DNA of 7,684 nt from Candidatus Falkowbacteria bacterium CG02_land_8_20_14_3_00_36_14 (GTDB lineage Bacteria; Patescibacteriota; Patescibacteriia; Patescibacteriales; UM-FILTER-36-11). The notes under the pieces are model-generated. The model searched no databases, was not told the origin of the DNA, and saw only the letters and a list, made by a program, of their open reading frames with translations. Shown in pieces: positions 1 to 6,553 of the stretch; within the stretch, counting starts at the first letter, position 1, and each line of letters starts with the position of its first letter. The position numbers and the translations under genes were made by a program. The stretch lies in contig PETS01000046.1 of the NCBI GenBank assembly GCA_002781265.1, positions 9,523 through 17,206 of the forward strand. The letters are read 5' to 3'.

Positions 1-1520
1 AAATGCTCGGCTTTATTAATGGCTTTTTGGGAAGTCGTTTTTAACGGGTCAAAAAAAGAAATCATCCCTAAGAATATTAAATTATGTTCATCTTTTATTT
101 TATAATTGGTGGAAGAAAATGCTTTGTTGGCAACCGCAATTACCCGCCGGCCGAGAAGGCCTTCCTGCGCGGACCAGTTTAGAGCTTCTTTTTTCTCAGA
201 TAACCTAAGATTGGTTCCGGCCAGTATGGCTTCTGGCGCTCCGCGGACAATTAGTTGCAGTTGTCCGGATATTTTAACTAAAACGCTGTTTTTCCGGCGG
301 TCAGGATCAAATGGAATTTCATTCACCCGGGTATAAGCCCTAGCTTCGGCTTTGGTAGCAGCAGTTAGTTTTTGCCAAAGAGCCAAATCAAAAGCGTTAT
401 TAGGGTCGGTCTTTTTTTCTGTTAAAAATGAAGCCGTGATTGTAGCCATCAGCAGGCATTTTTCCGGTTCAGGAGAATTTATCTGAGCGACTGCCAATTT
501 ATTTTCCGTAATCGTGCCGGTTTTATCCGCGCATAATATTTCAATACTTCCCAGGTCTTCCACTGCCGTCAAGCGTTTAACTACTACATGCCGGCGCGCC
601 AGGCGCATGGCGCCGGTAGAAAGGGACAGAGTGGTGACCAAGGGCAGTGCTTCAGGAATAACGCTCACGGCCAAGGCGATGGAAAATAAGGTTAATTCTA
701 TTAGATTGGCGTTCGCTCCTTTGATAAGTAAATTTATCGTAAACAATAAAATCAGTATGGTTATGGTCATTTTCATTATAAATCGGCTAAAATCATAAAT
801 TCCTTTGGCAAACGGGCTGGTCCGTTCCGCGCTGGCGGTTAAAACGGCTATTTCACCCATAATGGTCGCATTACCAGTGGCGATAACTACGCCCAAGGCC
901 CGGCCGCTAACCACCATTGTGCCGACAAAGCCGATATTTTTAGCAGCGGCGATATCGGCCATCGGCTGTTTGGTCGGCTCTTTGGTTTTCCAAACCGGCG
1001 CCGATTCCCCGGTGAGTATAGATTCATTAACGGTTAAGGCATTGGTTTCTATAAAGCGCAAATCCGCCGGAATAATGTCGCCGGTTTCTACCACCGCGAT
1101 GTCGCCAGGCACCAATTCGCGGCTGTCAAGCAAGCATTCGGAGCCACTGCGCCAAACATGGCAGCGGGCGATTATGAATTTACGCAAAAGCTGGATAGTT
1201 TTGGCCGAATGGTATTCTTGAATAAAGCTGATAATTACATTTATAGTGATAAATCCTAAAATCATAAAACCGTCGATTTTCTCTCCCATAGTCAGAGCCA
1301 GGCCGGACGCGAAGAATAGAATATAAATAAACGGCGAATTAAACTGCTTAAAAAAAATATGCCACCATTTTAATTCATGGCTGGCAATTTGGTTAAAGCC
1401 GAATTTTTTCAGCCGAACTTGGGCTTCCGGAGCGCTTAGGCCTTTTTTATTTCCAGCTAATTTTTTTAATGCCTGTTCGGCCGTTAGCGCCGTATATTTA
1501 GTAAATTCCATATAATTCAT
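1..1520 (-). CDS. Cation-transporting P-type ATPase (HAD-IC family), C-terminus cut by window edge
   Basis: An integral membrane ion pump that couples ATP hydrolysis, through an aspartyl-phosphate intermediate, to cation transport. The 506 visible residues read without a break. In order they show a Cation_ATPase_N-type cytoplasmic domain (about 5-60), TM1-TM2 (about 62-100), the actuator domain with TGES at 170-173, TM3-TM4 with PEALP at 289-293, the phosphorylation motif DKTGT at 332-336 (Asp332 is the phosphorylated residue), IPFDP at 402-406 and the nucleotide-binding RGAPE at 426-430. The reading ends at FFDPLK, just before the hinge, so the GDGxND region and the later helices lie outside the window. 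ATG at 1520 is taken as the start; Met4 (1511) is an alternative. It lies 27 bp after the cfa stop and is probably co-transcribed with it. The Glu in TM4 points to a P2-type pump (Ca2+-like), but LCADKTGT also resembles P3 pumps, so the ion is not assigned. Confidence 0.93.
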   Translation of the reverse strand, partial: MNYMEFTKYTALTAEQALKKLAGNKKGLSAPEAQVRLKKFGFNQIASHELKWWHIFFKQFNSPFIYILFFASGLALTMGEKIDGFMILGFITINVIISFIQEYHSAKTIQLLRKFIIARCHVWRSGSECLLDSRELVPGDIAVVETGDIIPADLRFIETNALTVNESILTGESAPVWKTKEPTKQPMADIAAAKNIGFVGTMVVSGRALGVVIATGNATIMGEIAVLTASAERTSPFAKGIYDFSRFIMKMTITILILLFTINLLIKGANANLIELTLFSIALAVSVIPEALPLVTTLSLSTGAMRLARRHVVVKRLTAVEDLGSIEILCADKTGTITENKLAVAQINSPEPEKCLLMATITASFLTEKKTDPNNAFDLALWQKLTAATKAEARAYTRVNEIPFDPDRRKNSVLVKISGQLQLIVRGAPEAILAGTNLRLSEKKEALNWSAQEGLLGRRVIAVANKAFSSTNYKIKDEHNLIFLGMISFFDPLKTTSQKAINKAEH

Positions 1521-1531
1521 CTGTTAAATTT

Positions 1532-1537
1532 TTTATA
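1532..1537 (-). promoter_or_regulatory. Candidate -10 box (TATAAA) before the P-type ATPase gene
   Basis: TATAAA on the minus strand ends 11 nt before the ATPase ATG, inside the 27-bp gap after cfa. No Shine-Dalgarno-like sequence lies between it and the start. If used, it would give an mRNA leader of only a few bases. No convincing -35 box is visible and the region is AT-rich, so this may be chance. Confidence 0.2.
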
Positions 1538-1547
1538 ATTGCGAATA

Positions 1548-2672
1548 TTATCTAATAGATACATATTCTTTATTATTTCCTGATTTGGAAAAAACTATTT
1601 GCCAAAGCTGAATATTTCTTGCCCGAAAAGCGCCGGCGCAGGATAAAAGGTAGTATTTCCACATTCTATAAAATTTGGCGCTGTAATTATTTTTTATATA
1701 ATTCCAATTTTTATCAAAATTGGCAAACCAGGCCATCAGTGTTTTGTCATAATCGGTTCTAAAATTATGCCAATCTTCCATGATAAATAAATTTTCTATA
1801 GCATTGCCTATTTGTTGTATTGACGGGAGCATGCCGTTAGGAAAAATATATTTATCAGTCCAGGGATCGCCGGAGACAGCTGAATTATTTTGCCCAATTG
1901 TTTGTAAAAGAAATAAGCCGTCTCTAGTCAGGCAATCGTTGGCAATTTGCATATATTTTCGGTAATTTTTATATCCCACATGCTCAAACATTCCCAAAGA
2001 AACGATTCGGTCAAATTTTCCTTCAATATCCCTGTAGTCTTGGAGCTTTATTTCCACCGTTAGCCCGTGGCATAATTGTTTCCCCATCTCCGCCTGCTTT
2101 TTGGAAACGGTGATTCCTACGGCTTCAACCGCGTATTTTTTCGCCGCGAATTTTATAAAGCTTCCCCAGCCGCAGCCGATATCCAATATTTTCATTCCCG
2201 GCTTTAGTTTAAGTTTTTTACATACCAAATCCAGTTTAGCTGATTGCGCTTCGTTTAAGTTTCTGGCGTGGCGCCAATAACCGCAAGTATAAACCATTCT
2301 TTGGCCGAGCATTTTGGCGAACAGATCATTGCCCACGTCATAATGCTTTTCTCCTATTGCCGATGAGCGGTTTTTAGATTGACGATTAATAATTTTTGAT
2401 TTTATAACGGTTTTTATTACCGGCCAGCTTATTTTTATTTTTTTATGAATTTCAGCCGACAGGAGGCGATAAAAAAATTCATCTAATTTTTTCGTTTCCC
2501 ACCAGCCGTCCATATAAGATTCTCCTAAGCCGATAGAACCTTGTGATAAAGCCCGGCTAAAAAATTTTTTATTTAATATTTTTATATCCCATGGCCTATT
2601 CCCGTTTATTTTTATATCCGCTAAAGATAAAAGCTCGGCCGTGGTTTCTTCAATTTTATTATTTGGCGGCAT
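1548..2672 (-). CDS. cfa: Cyclopropane-fatty-acyl-phospholipid synthase
   Basis: A cytoplasmic, membrane-associated SAM-dependent enzyme that adds a methylene group across cis double bonds of phospholipid acyl chains. Its 374 residues are close to the 382 of E. coli Cfa and align along the whole length. The N-terminal lipid-binding domain includes ADIKINGNRPWDI and GLGESYMDGWW (about 18-58). The SAM site is LDIGCGWGS (163-171), and the C-terminus has EDWHNF and CAGAFRARNIQLWQ. From memory of the family, the residues around the catalytic bicarbonate in E. coli are Cys139, Glu239, His266 and Tyr317. With a constant offset of nine these fall on Cys130, Glu230, Gln257 and Tyr308, so all are kept except His266, which is Gln here (codon at 1902-1904). 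The ATG at 2672 has no Shine-Dalgarno sequence. The gene lies 124 bp after the DedA-PAP2-LssY_C gene and 27 bp before the ATPase gene. Confidence 0.95.
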   Translation of the reverse strand: MPPNNKIEETTAELLSLADIKINGNRPWDIKILNKKFFSRALSQGSIGLGESYMDGWWETKKLDEFFYRLLSAEIHKKIKISWPVIKTVIKSKIINRQSKNRSSAIGEKHYDVGNDLFAKMLGQRMVYTCGYWRHARNLNEAQSAKLDLVCKKLKLKPGMKILDIGCGWGSFIKFAAKKYAVEAVGITVSKKQAEMGKQLCHGLTVEIKLQDYRDIEGKFDRIVSLGMFEHVGYKNYRKYMQIANDCLTRDGLFLLQTIGQNNSAVSGDPWTDKYIFPNGMLPSIQQIGNAIENLFIMEDWHNFRTDYDKTLMAWFANFDKNWNYIKNNYSAKFYRMWKYYLLSCAGAFRARNIQLWQIVFSKSGNNKEYVSIR

Positions 2673-2796
2673 AATTATAATTATGATATAAATTTTTATG
2701 CTTATTATTCTTCATAATATATATTATTATACATCTTTTAACGAATTTTAGCGAATTTTATATTTTAATAATTCGTCCGTTTGTGGGGGTTTTTTG
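2673..2796 (-). promoter_or_regulatory. AT-rich gap with candidate cfa promoter and repeated half-sites
   Basis: This 124-bp gap is the longest within the leftward gene run and is the likely promoter region for cfa and the ATPase gene. The best -10 candidate is a perfect TATAAT at 2726-2731 on the minus strand, about 53 bp before the cfa ATG; the matching -35 region is weak. A second -10-like CATAAT (2680-2685) ends exactly 7 nt before the ATG and would give a leaderless mRNA. Upstream of the TATAAT, CGAATT begins at 2742 and again at 2752, one helical turn apart, and its complement AATTCG lies at 2770-2775. A 14-bp AT palindrome covers 2714-2727. No stem-loop terminator for the preceding gene is visible. 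Confidence 0.4.
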
Positions 2797-4896
2797 TTAG
2801 TTCATGAAAATAATATATATCTGGCCGTCGGTAAAAAATAAATCGCCGGAGAAATTCTGTCCAAGCTTCGATTCCACAAATTTTTGTTTTTGCCAATCTG
2901 CCACTGCGCCTATTTTTATTAAATCATTCAAAAGAAATTCGCGTTCGGTATCTATGTCCGGATTTATTTTATGCGTTACGCCCCATTTTAGACCAATATC
3001 TAAACTGGCAGTGCCGACATAAATTTGTTTTTTATCCGGAGTGATGTAATTTGTTTTCCAAAATCTGGCATGATGCCGTTCGCGGACATTGTTGGATTGG
3101 GTTGGCTTTTCAAAGCCGAAATTATGCACTTGCGAATTCCAAAATGACGGCGTCATCGGGGCGGCTGGATAGGTTTTTTGTAAAAAAGCCGCTTGCGCCA
3201 GTTTTGCCATTGAAGCCATATCCGCTTGGTCCGCTAAAAACCAGCCGGAATCATAGAAAGATTTTACCAATTCGTTGTCATTATCAGCTAAAATAATAAA
3301 ACTAAGGGGCTCTTGTTTTTGTCCGGTAAGCGTTTGGGTATATTTTAACTGATCATCTAAAAAATTATCCATATCTTGGACTATAATTTCCTTGGGCGCG
3401 GCTAGAAGAGGAGCCGCCGCCGGATTAAAATTAAGCGCATAGCCGATATAAAATAAAAGCGAAGCTAAAATTAATACTATGGCCGCAGAGCGTGTTCTGA
3501 TTGATGGGGAAAATACTATGGAGTTTTTTTTATAATTTAGCCATTCGGAAACGCTAATGCTGATAATAAGCCAGAGCGCGCCGACAAGATATCCGCCCCA
3601 GACATCGCTTACATAATGGACGCCGAGATACAAGCGGCTGAAGCCGACGAGCAGGATAATGCCGGCGGCCGTAAAAAATATATTTACTTTTGCCGGCCAG
3701 CGTTTGGCGCGCCGGATAAGCATATAAGCCAGCCAGCCGTAAAAGGCAATTGAGAGCGTGGCATGTCCGCTGGGAAAAGAAAAAGAATTTTCCGTGTAAA
3801 CGGAGTTTTCCGGCCGGGCGCGGTGAATAGTAATTTTTCCCAGCCAGGCAAAAATTTCACTGCCCAATATGGCCAGAAAAAGCGGCGCGATATAAGTTCG
3901 CTGGCGCCATAGCCATAAAATGCCGGCGCTGGCGCCGGCAAAACCCAATATAATCTGCCATTTGCCGAGCAAAGTAATCCAAAGAAAAACATTACTAAGC
4001 TCCGCGCTTCTAAATACGGCCAGCAGGTTGGCAACGTTGGTATCCGTGGTAATAATAGCATTAGAAGTAATAATTTTTTCCACAATGCCGACAAAGAGAA
4101 AGAGAATGTAAAGAAACGCCATTGCCAAAAGCGATGTTGGCAACCCGGACAATTTATTCCTATCCAGCCTTTTTTTTATAAATTCAAAAAAAAGAGGATG
4201 TTTGGCTGTTATTTTTAAAACATCAGGGTTGCCGGCAATAGCATGCGTAATGGAGCGCCAGATTGAAATTAAAAATGCTAAAATTTTCTTGCCCTTTTTA
4301 GCTATAAGCCATTCCAGTAAATAAAAAATAATTACAGTTATAATGAAAATAGCTATAAACACGGCTATCCGGTTTGACCATAAAATAATAACTTGCCAAG
4401 TTTGCCCGAAAAAATAACCCAAAGCGATGTGAAATGCCGCCCAAAGCAAAGAGCTTGATACATTCCAAAATAAAAAGGTTTTTCTATTAAGCTTGAATAA
4501 GCCGGCGACAAAAGGGATAATTGGCCGAAACCAGCCGATAAAACGGCCTAAAAAAACGCTTTTATGGCCATGCTTTTTAAAATAAATTTCTCCTTTTTCA
4601 AGCAGGCTAAGCTTAAATATCTTATTTTTTTCTTGAAAAGCGATAATGCCTTTTTTGCCCAAATAGTAGCTGAAATTATCTCCTAAAATTGCGCCTAAAA
4701 CAGCAAATATAAAAAGATATTCTATGTCAATAATGCCTTGGGCGGCTAAAAAACCGCCGACAGTTACGGCTATGGTCCCGGGAATTATTATGCCGATAAA
4801 CGCCGTTGATTCAAAAAATGACAAGGCAAATATTAATAAATAATTCCAGTTGGAGATATTTTTTAATATTAGAAGCAAATGAGAAAAGTATTCCAT
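2797..4896 (-). CDS. DedA (YabI-like) / PAP2 phosphatase / LssY_C three-domain membrane protein
   Basis: A 699-residue membrane protein with three domains. Residues 1-205 form a DedA domain: ESTAFIGIIIPGT (29-41), GDNFSYYLG (72-80) and GRFIGWFRPIIPFVAG (117-132), with the paired Arg118 and Arg124. It resembles E. coli YabI, which also has PGT here. DedA proteins are linked to lipid-carrier or phospholipid translocation. Residues about 250-455 form a PAP2 acid phosphatase with the complete signature: K354-x6-R361-P362, PSGH at 375-378, and SR(420-421)-x5-H427-x3-D431. This domain would remove phosphate from a lipid phosphate such as phosphatidate or undecaprenyl pyrophosphate. After another helix (about 470-490), residues 500-699 match LssY_C, including RERHHARFWKT (605-615) and YVGTASLDIG (626-635). 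The start is the ATG 14 bp after the hydrolase-glycosyltransferase stop, so the two are probably co-transcribed. The substrate is not known. Confidence 0.92.
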   Translation of the reverse strand: MEYFSHLLLILKNISNWNYLLIFALSFFESTAFIGIIIPGTIAVTVGGFLAAQGIIDIEYLFIFAVLGAILGDNFSYYLGKKGIIAFQEKNKIFKLSLLEKGEIYFKKHGHKSVFLGRFIGWFRPIIPFVAGLFKLNRKTFLFWNVSSSLLWAAFHIALGYFFGQTWQVIILWSNRIAVFIAIFIITVIIFYLLEWLIAKKGKKILAFLISIWRSITHAIAGNPDVLKITAKHPLFFEFIKKRLDRNKLSGLPTSLLAMAFLYILFLFVGIVEKIITSNAIITTDTNVANLLAVFRSAELSNVFLWITLLGKWQIILGFAGASAGILWLWRQRTYIAPLFLAILGSEIFAWLGKITIHRARPENSVYTENSFSFPSGHATLSIAFYGWLAYMLIRRAKRWPAKVNIFFTAAGIILLVGFSRLYLGVHYVSDVWGGYLVGALWLIISISVSEWLNYKKNSIVFSPSIRTRSAAIVLILASLLFYIGYALNFNPAAAPLLAAPKEIIVQDMDNFLDDQLKYTQTLTGQKQEPLSFIILADNDNELVKSFYDSGWFLADQADMASMAKLAQAAFLQKTYPAAPMTPSFWNSQVHNFGFEKPTQSNNVRERHHARFWKTNYITPDKKQIYVGTASLDIGLKWGVTHKINPDIDTEREFLLNDLIKIGAVADWQKQKFVESKLGQNFSGDLFFTDGQIYIIFMN

Positions 4897-4909
4897 GAGA
4901 AGTAAAATT

Positions 4910-4915
4910 ATTATA
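4910..4915 (-). promoter_or_regulatory. Candidate -10 box (TATAAT) before the DedA-PAP2 gene
   Basis: A perfect TATAAT on the minus strand overlaps the TAA stop of the hydrolase-glycosyltransferase gene and ends 13 nt before the next ATG. It could be an internal promoter giving a leader of about 6 nt. No -35 box was identified, and no Shine-Dalgarno sequence is present. Chance occurrence in AT-rich sequence is possible. Confidence 0.2.
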
Positions 4916-6323
4916 AACTTTTTTTGCGGGAAAAATTTTGGACTATGGCTAAAGCATAAGCGCAGCCGACATCAAAATTCATCCACCAGCGCAATATTGT
5001 GCCTTTTATGATGCCGTATTTTTTTTCTTTCAGGGTCTGGTAATAATCAAATTTTTGCCAGCCATAGCCTCGCCCGCGCTTCCGGGCAATAAAATTTAAT
5101 CCAGCTTCAATGCGGTAGCGGTATTTAAAATTCTCCGGCAATTTTTCCCATAAAGCGCGCGTTAGCGCCCTTTCGCCGGAATTCAAGGCAAACAAATTCA
5201 CTGCTTTTTGCATTACATTATTTCTTAGGCCGATGTACATGTCATATTTTTGATTAATTACCGGCTGGATAATCTGTTCCACCATGCTTGGCGTCAATCC
5301 TTTCAAATCAGCATCACAAAAAAAGATGATATCTGCCTTAGTGGCATCCATGCCGCGCTGCATGGAGTAAGCTTTACCTTTATTTTTATTATTTCTTAGC
5401 AGCTTTACTTGCCCAAAATTTTTTACTGCCTCAGGGGTCTTATCCGTTGAACCGTCATCTACCACTATAATTTCATTTAAAATTTTTGTTCGGGATAAAA
5501 CCGACAGTACATCGGCTATATTATTGCCCTCATTATAAGCCGGGATAATTGCCGCCACTCGTTTGGAATTAAAATTATTGTTTTTTTGGCTTGATTTTAA
5601 AAAATCTTCAATTTTTTTATAAATATCAAATCTATTTTCAGTAAAAAAAATATTATGATTTTTATCATTAAATATTCTTAATATTTTTTTGTCGTGGGGA
5701 CCTTTTATTTTATTGTCTAAAATATCAATTGTTTTATAATTGCCGATGGGATCTTTTTCTGAATGAATGCTCAAAACCGGGCAATATATTTTTGTTAATG
5801 TTTTTTTTAATTTACGATTGGCCTGCTTGACTATTTTCAATCCTTTAATATGCATTTCTTTATAATGGAAAGCGTTTTGCCGCAATCTTTTTTCTGTCTC
5901 CGGAATATGCTTCAGCCAATATTTTTTAAAGATTCCAATCAATTCTAATTTTGGAATATTAAAAGGAAATTTTAATTTGTAAGGCAGACAGGCATTAAAT
6001 ACTGCCTTTACCGGATAATGAGCCGCCAAATATAGGGCTAATTGCGCGCCGAAAGAAACTCCGCCCAGAAATACTTCATCATATTTTTGTAAATCTTTCC
6101 GCAATTCCCGCTTTGCTTGCACTAAAAAATCGTTAAATTCCAAAGAATCTAGATCTTTAATATTAGTGCCATGCCCTTTTAGAAGCATGACTTTAACATT
6201 AATATTAAGAGTTTTATGCAAATATTCAGGCAGGCCGTTAAAATCCGTCGGACTGCCGGTATAGCCATGGATTAAAAATAATAATTTTTTTGATGGATGC
6301 TCTAATTTAATTGGCTGTATCAT
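4911..6323 (-). CDS. Alpha/beta-hydrolase fused to family 2 glycosyltransferase
   Basis: One continuous 470-residue frame joins two enzymes. Residues 1-243 are an alpha/beta-hydrolase like the Est30 carboxylesterase / monoglyceride lipase group: the oxyanion loop HGYTGSP (19-25), LLKGHGTN (47-54), the nucleophile elbow GVSFG (88-92, Ser90), Asp191 in SEKDP and His223 in NDKNHN complete a Ser-Asp-His triad. A polar linker (about 243-255) follows. Residues 256-470 are a GT-A glycosyltransferase of family 2: VAAIIPAYNEG (256-266), VVDDGSTDKT (287-296), NKGKA (314-318), the metal-binding DAD (337-339), GERALTRALW (383-392) and a conserved Glu406. No clear transmembrane anchor is seen. The likely role is modification of a lipid or lipid carrier, inferred from the adjacent phosphatase gene; the acceptor and sugar are unknown. 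The ATG at 6323 has no Shine-Dalgarno sequence. Confidence 0.9.
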   Translation of the reverse strand: MIQPIKLEHPSKKLLFLIHGYTGSPTDFNGLPEYLHKTLNINVKVMLLKGHGTNIKDLDSLEFNDFLVQAKRELRKDLQKYDEVFLGGVSFGAQLALYLAAHYPVKAVFNACLPYKLKFPFNIPKLELIGIFKKYWLKHIPETEKRLRQNAFHYKEMHIKGLKIVKQANRKLKKTLTKIYCPVLSIHSEKDPIGNYKTIDILDNKIKGPHDKKILRIFNDKNHNIFFTENRFDIYKKIEDFLKSSQKNNNFNSKRVAAIIPAYNEGNNIADVLSVLSRTKILNEIIVVDDGSTDKTPEAVKNFGQVKLLRNNKNKGKAYSMQRGMDATKADIIFFCDADLKGLTPSMVEQIIQPVINQKYDMYIGLRNNVMQKAVNLFALNSGERALTRALWEKLPENFKYRYRIEAGLNFIARKRGRGYGWQKFDYYQTLKEKKYGIIKGTILRWWMNFDVGCAYALAIVQNFSRKKSL

Positions 6324-6330
6324 AGTGAAA

Positions 6331-6336
6331 TTTATA
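6331..6336 (-). promoter_or_regulatory. Candidate -10 box (TATAAA) before the hydrolase-glycosyltransferase gene
   Basis: TATAAA on the minus strand ends exactly 7 nt before the ATG, which would place the transcription start at or next to the start codon (a leaderless mRNA). It sits just outside the GC-rich element at 6341-6524. No good -35 box is visible. The absence of any Shine-Dalgarno-like sequence agrees with this reading but does not prove it. Confidence 0.3.
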
Positions 6337-6466
6337 AAATGCGGAGAGGGAGAGATTTCCCCTTACGCTTCGCTTCGGAGGACTTGTACTCGCAGGGTGT
6401 AAACTTCTCATCCTTTAATATTGGCGGTGTATTCTTGAAATAGCTCGAATGGAATTCTATCCTCGC

Positions 6467-6479
6467 CGCGCTGTGCGCG
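6467..6479. other. Short GC hairpin (5-bp stem, 3-nt loop)
   Basis: CGCGC and GCGCG are perfect complements separated by TGT. On the minus strand the stem extends with a T-G wobble and a G-C pair, reaching seven pairs. It lies inside the GC-rich element. It has no following T-run on either strand, so it is not a typical intrinsic terminator. Confidence 0.4.
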
Positions 6480-6494
6480 ACTCGGATTGGACGG

Positions 6495-6524
6495 GCAAAA
6501 ATGAGCGGCTCCGTCGCGAACATT
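6495..6524 (+). repeat. Inverted repeat copy A with covarying hairpin
   Basis: This 30-bp stretch is repeated in inverted orientation at 7655-7684 with 27 of 30 bases identical. Read on the plus strand it folds as an outer stem AATG/CATT (6500-6503 with 6521-6524), an uneven internal loop (A against GAA), an inner stem GCGGC/GTCGC (6505-6509 with 6513-6517, one G-U pair) and a TCC loop. All three differences from copy B fall in the inner stem and keep it paired. Beyond the CATT end the flanks of the two copies do not match. Confidence 0.8.
6495..6524 (-). terminator. Possible terminator of the Cys-rich membrane protein gene
   Basis: Read on the minus strand, the same 30 bp form a stem-loop that runs directly into TTTTT, about 30 nt after the TAA of the upstream gene. 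This could stop its transcription. On this strand the inner stem has one A-C mismatch, and the T-run is short and partly inside the outer stem, so the terminator role is uncertain and may be secondary to another function of the repeat. Confidence 0.3.
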
Positions 6525-6553
6525 AACAATTTCAAGTTTTTCTTTAGCGACAA

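Larger units (their letters stand above)
6341..6524. other. GC-rich non-coding element with hairpins
   Basis: The 230 bp between the two genes here holds a block of about 184 bp with roughly 52 percent G+C by hand count, set in clearly AT-rich sequence. Its right boundary is defined: similarity to the copy at 7655-7684 stops abruptly at 6524. Besides the terminal hairpin, a second perfect stem CGCGC-TGT-GCGCG occupies 6467-6479. On the minus strand that stem can extend by a G-T wobble and a G-C pair. An open frame crosses the block (6332-6553, TTG start directly after the previous stop), but it matches no family I recognise, and two of its three differences between repeat copies would change amino acids. 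A structured, interspersed repeat or RNA element is therefore more likely than a gene. The left boundary near 6341 is judged only from composition. Confidence 0.5.

Noticed and set aside
106..1221. Three plus-strand frames of 76 to 138 codons (106-336, 514-798, 805-1221)
   Set aside because: All lie opposite the P-type ATPase, whose frame carries TGES, DKTGT and RGAPE in correct order, so they are shadows.
2714..2727. Perfect 14-bp AT palindrome upstream of cfa
   Set aside because: It consists only of A and T in an AT-rich gap and overlaps the -10 candidate, so chance is a sufficient explanation.
2776..2796. G-run followed by a T-run just after the DedA-PAP2-LssY_C stop, resembling a terminator
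   Set aside because: No complementary arm can be found to make a stem on either strand, and the T-run lies on the plus strand, opposite to transcription.
3684..4094. A 136-codon minus-strand frame inside the PAP2 region
   Set aside because: It is an alternative frame of the DedA-PAP2-LssY_C gene, which has all PAP2 catalytic motifs in its own frame across this span.
4774..4776. Loss of the acidic residue after PG in the DedA domain (Thr41 where YqjA has Asp51)
   Set aside because: E. coli YabI also has PGT at this point by my recollection, so this is a normal feature of the subgroup rather than a defect.
6332..6553. A 73-codon minus-strand frame between the Cys-rich gene and the hydrolase-glycosyltransferase gene
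   Set aside because: It starts with TTG directly after the previous stop, runs through the repeat and both hairpins, resembles no protein family I know, and two of three differences in its repeated part would change amino acids while keeping base pairing.
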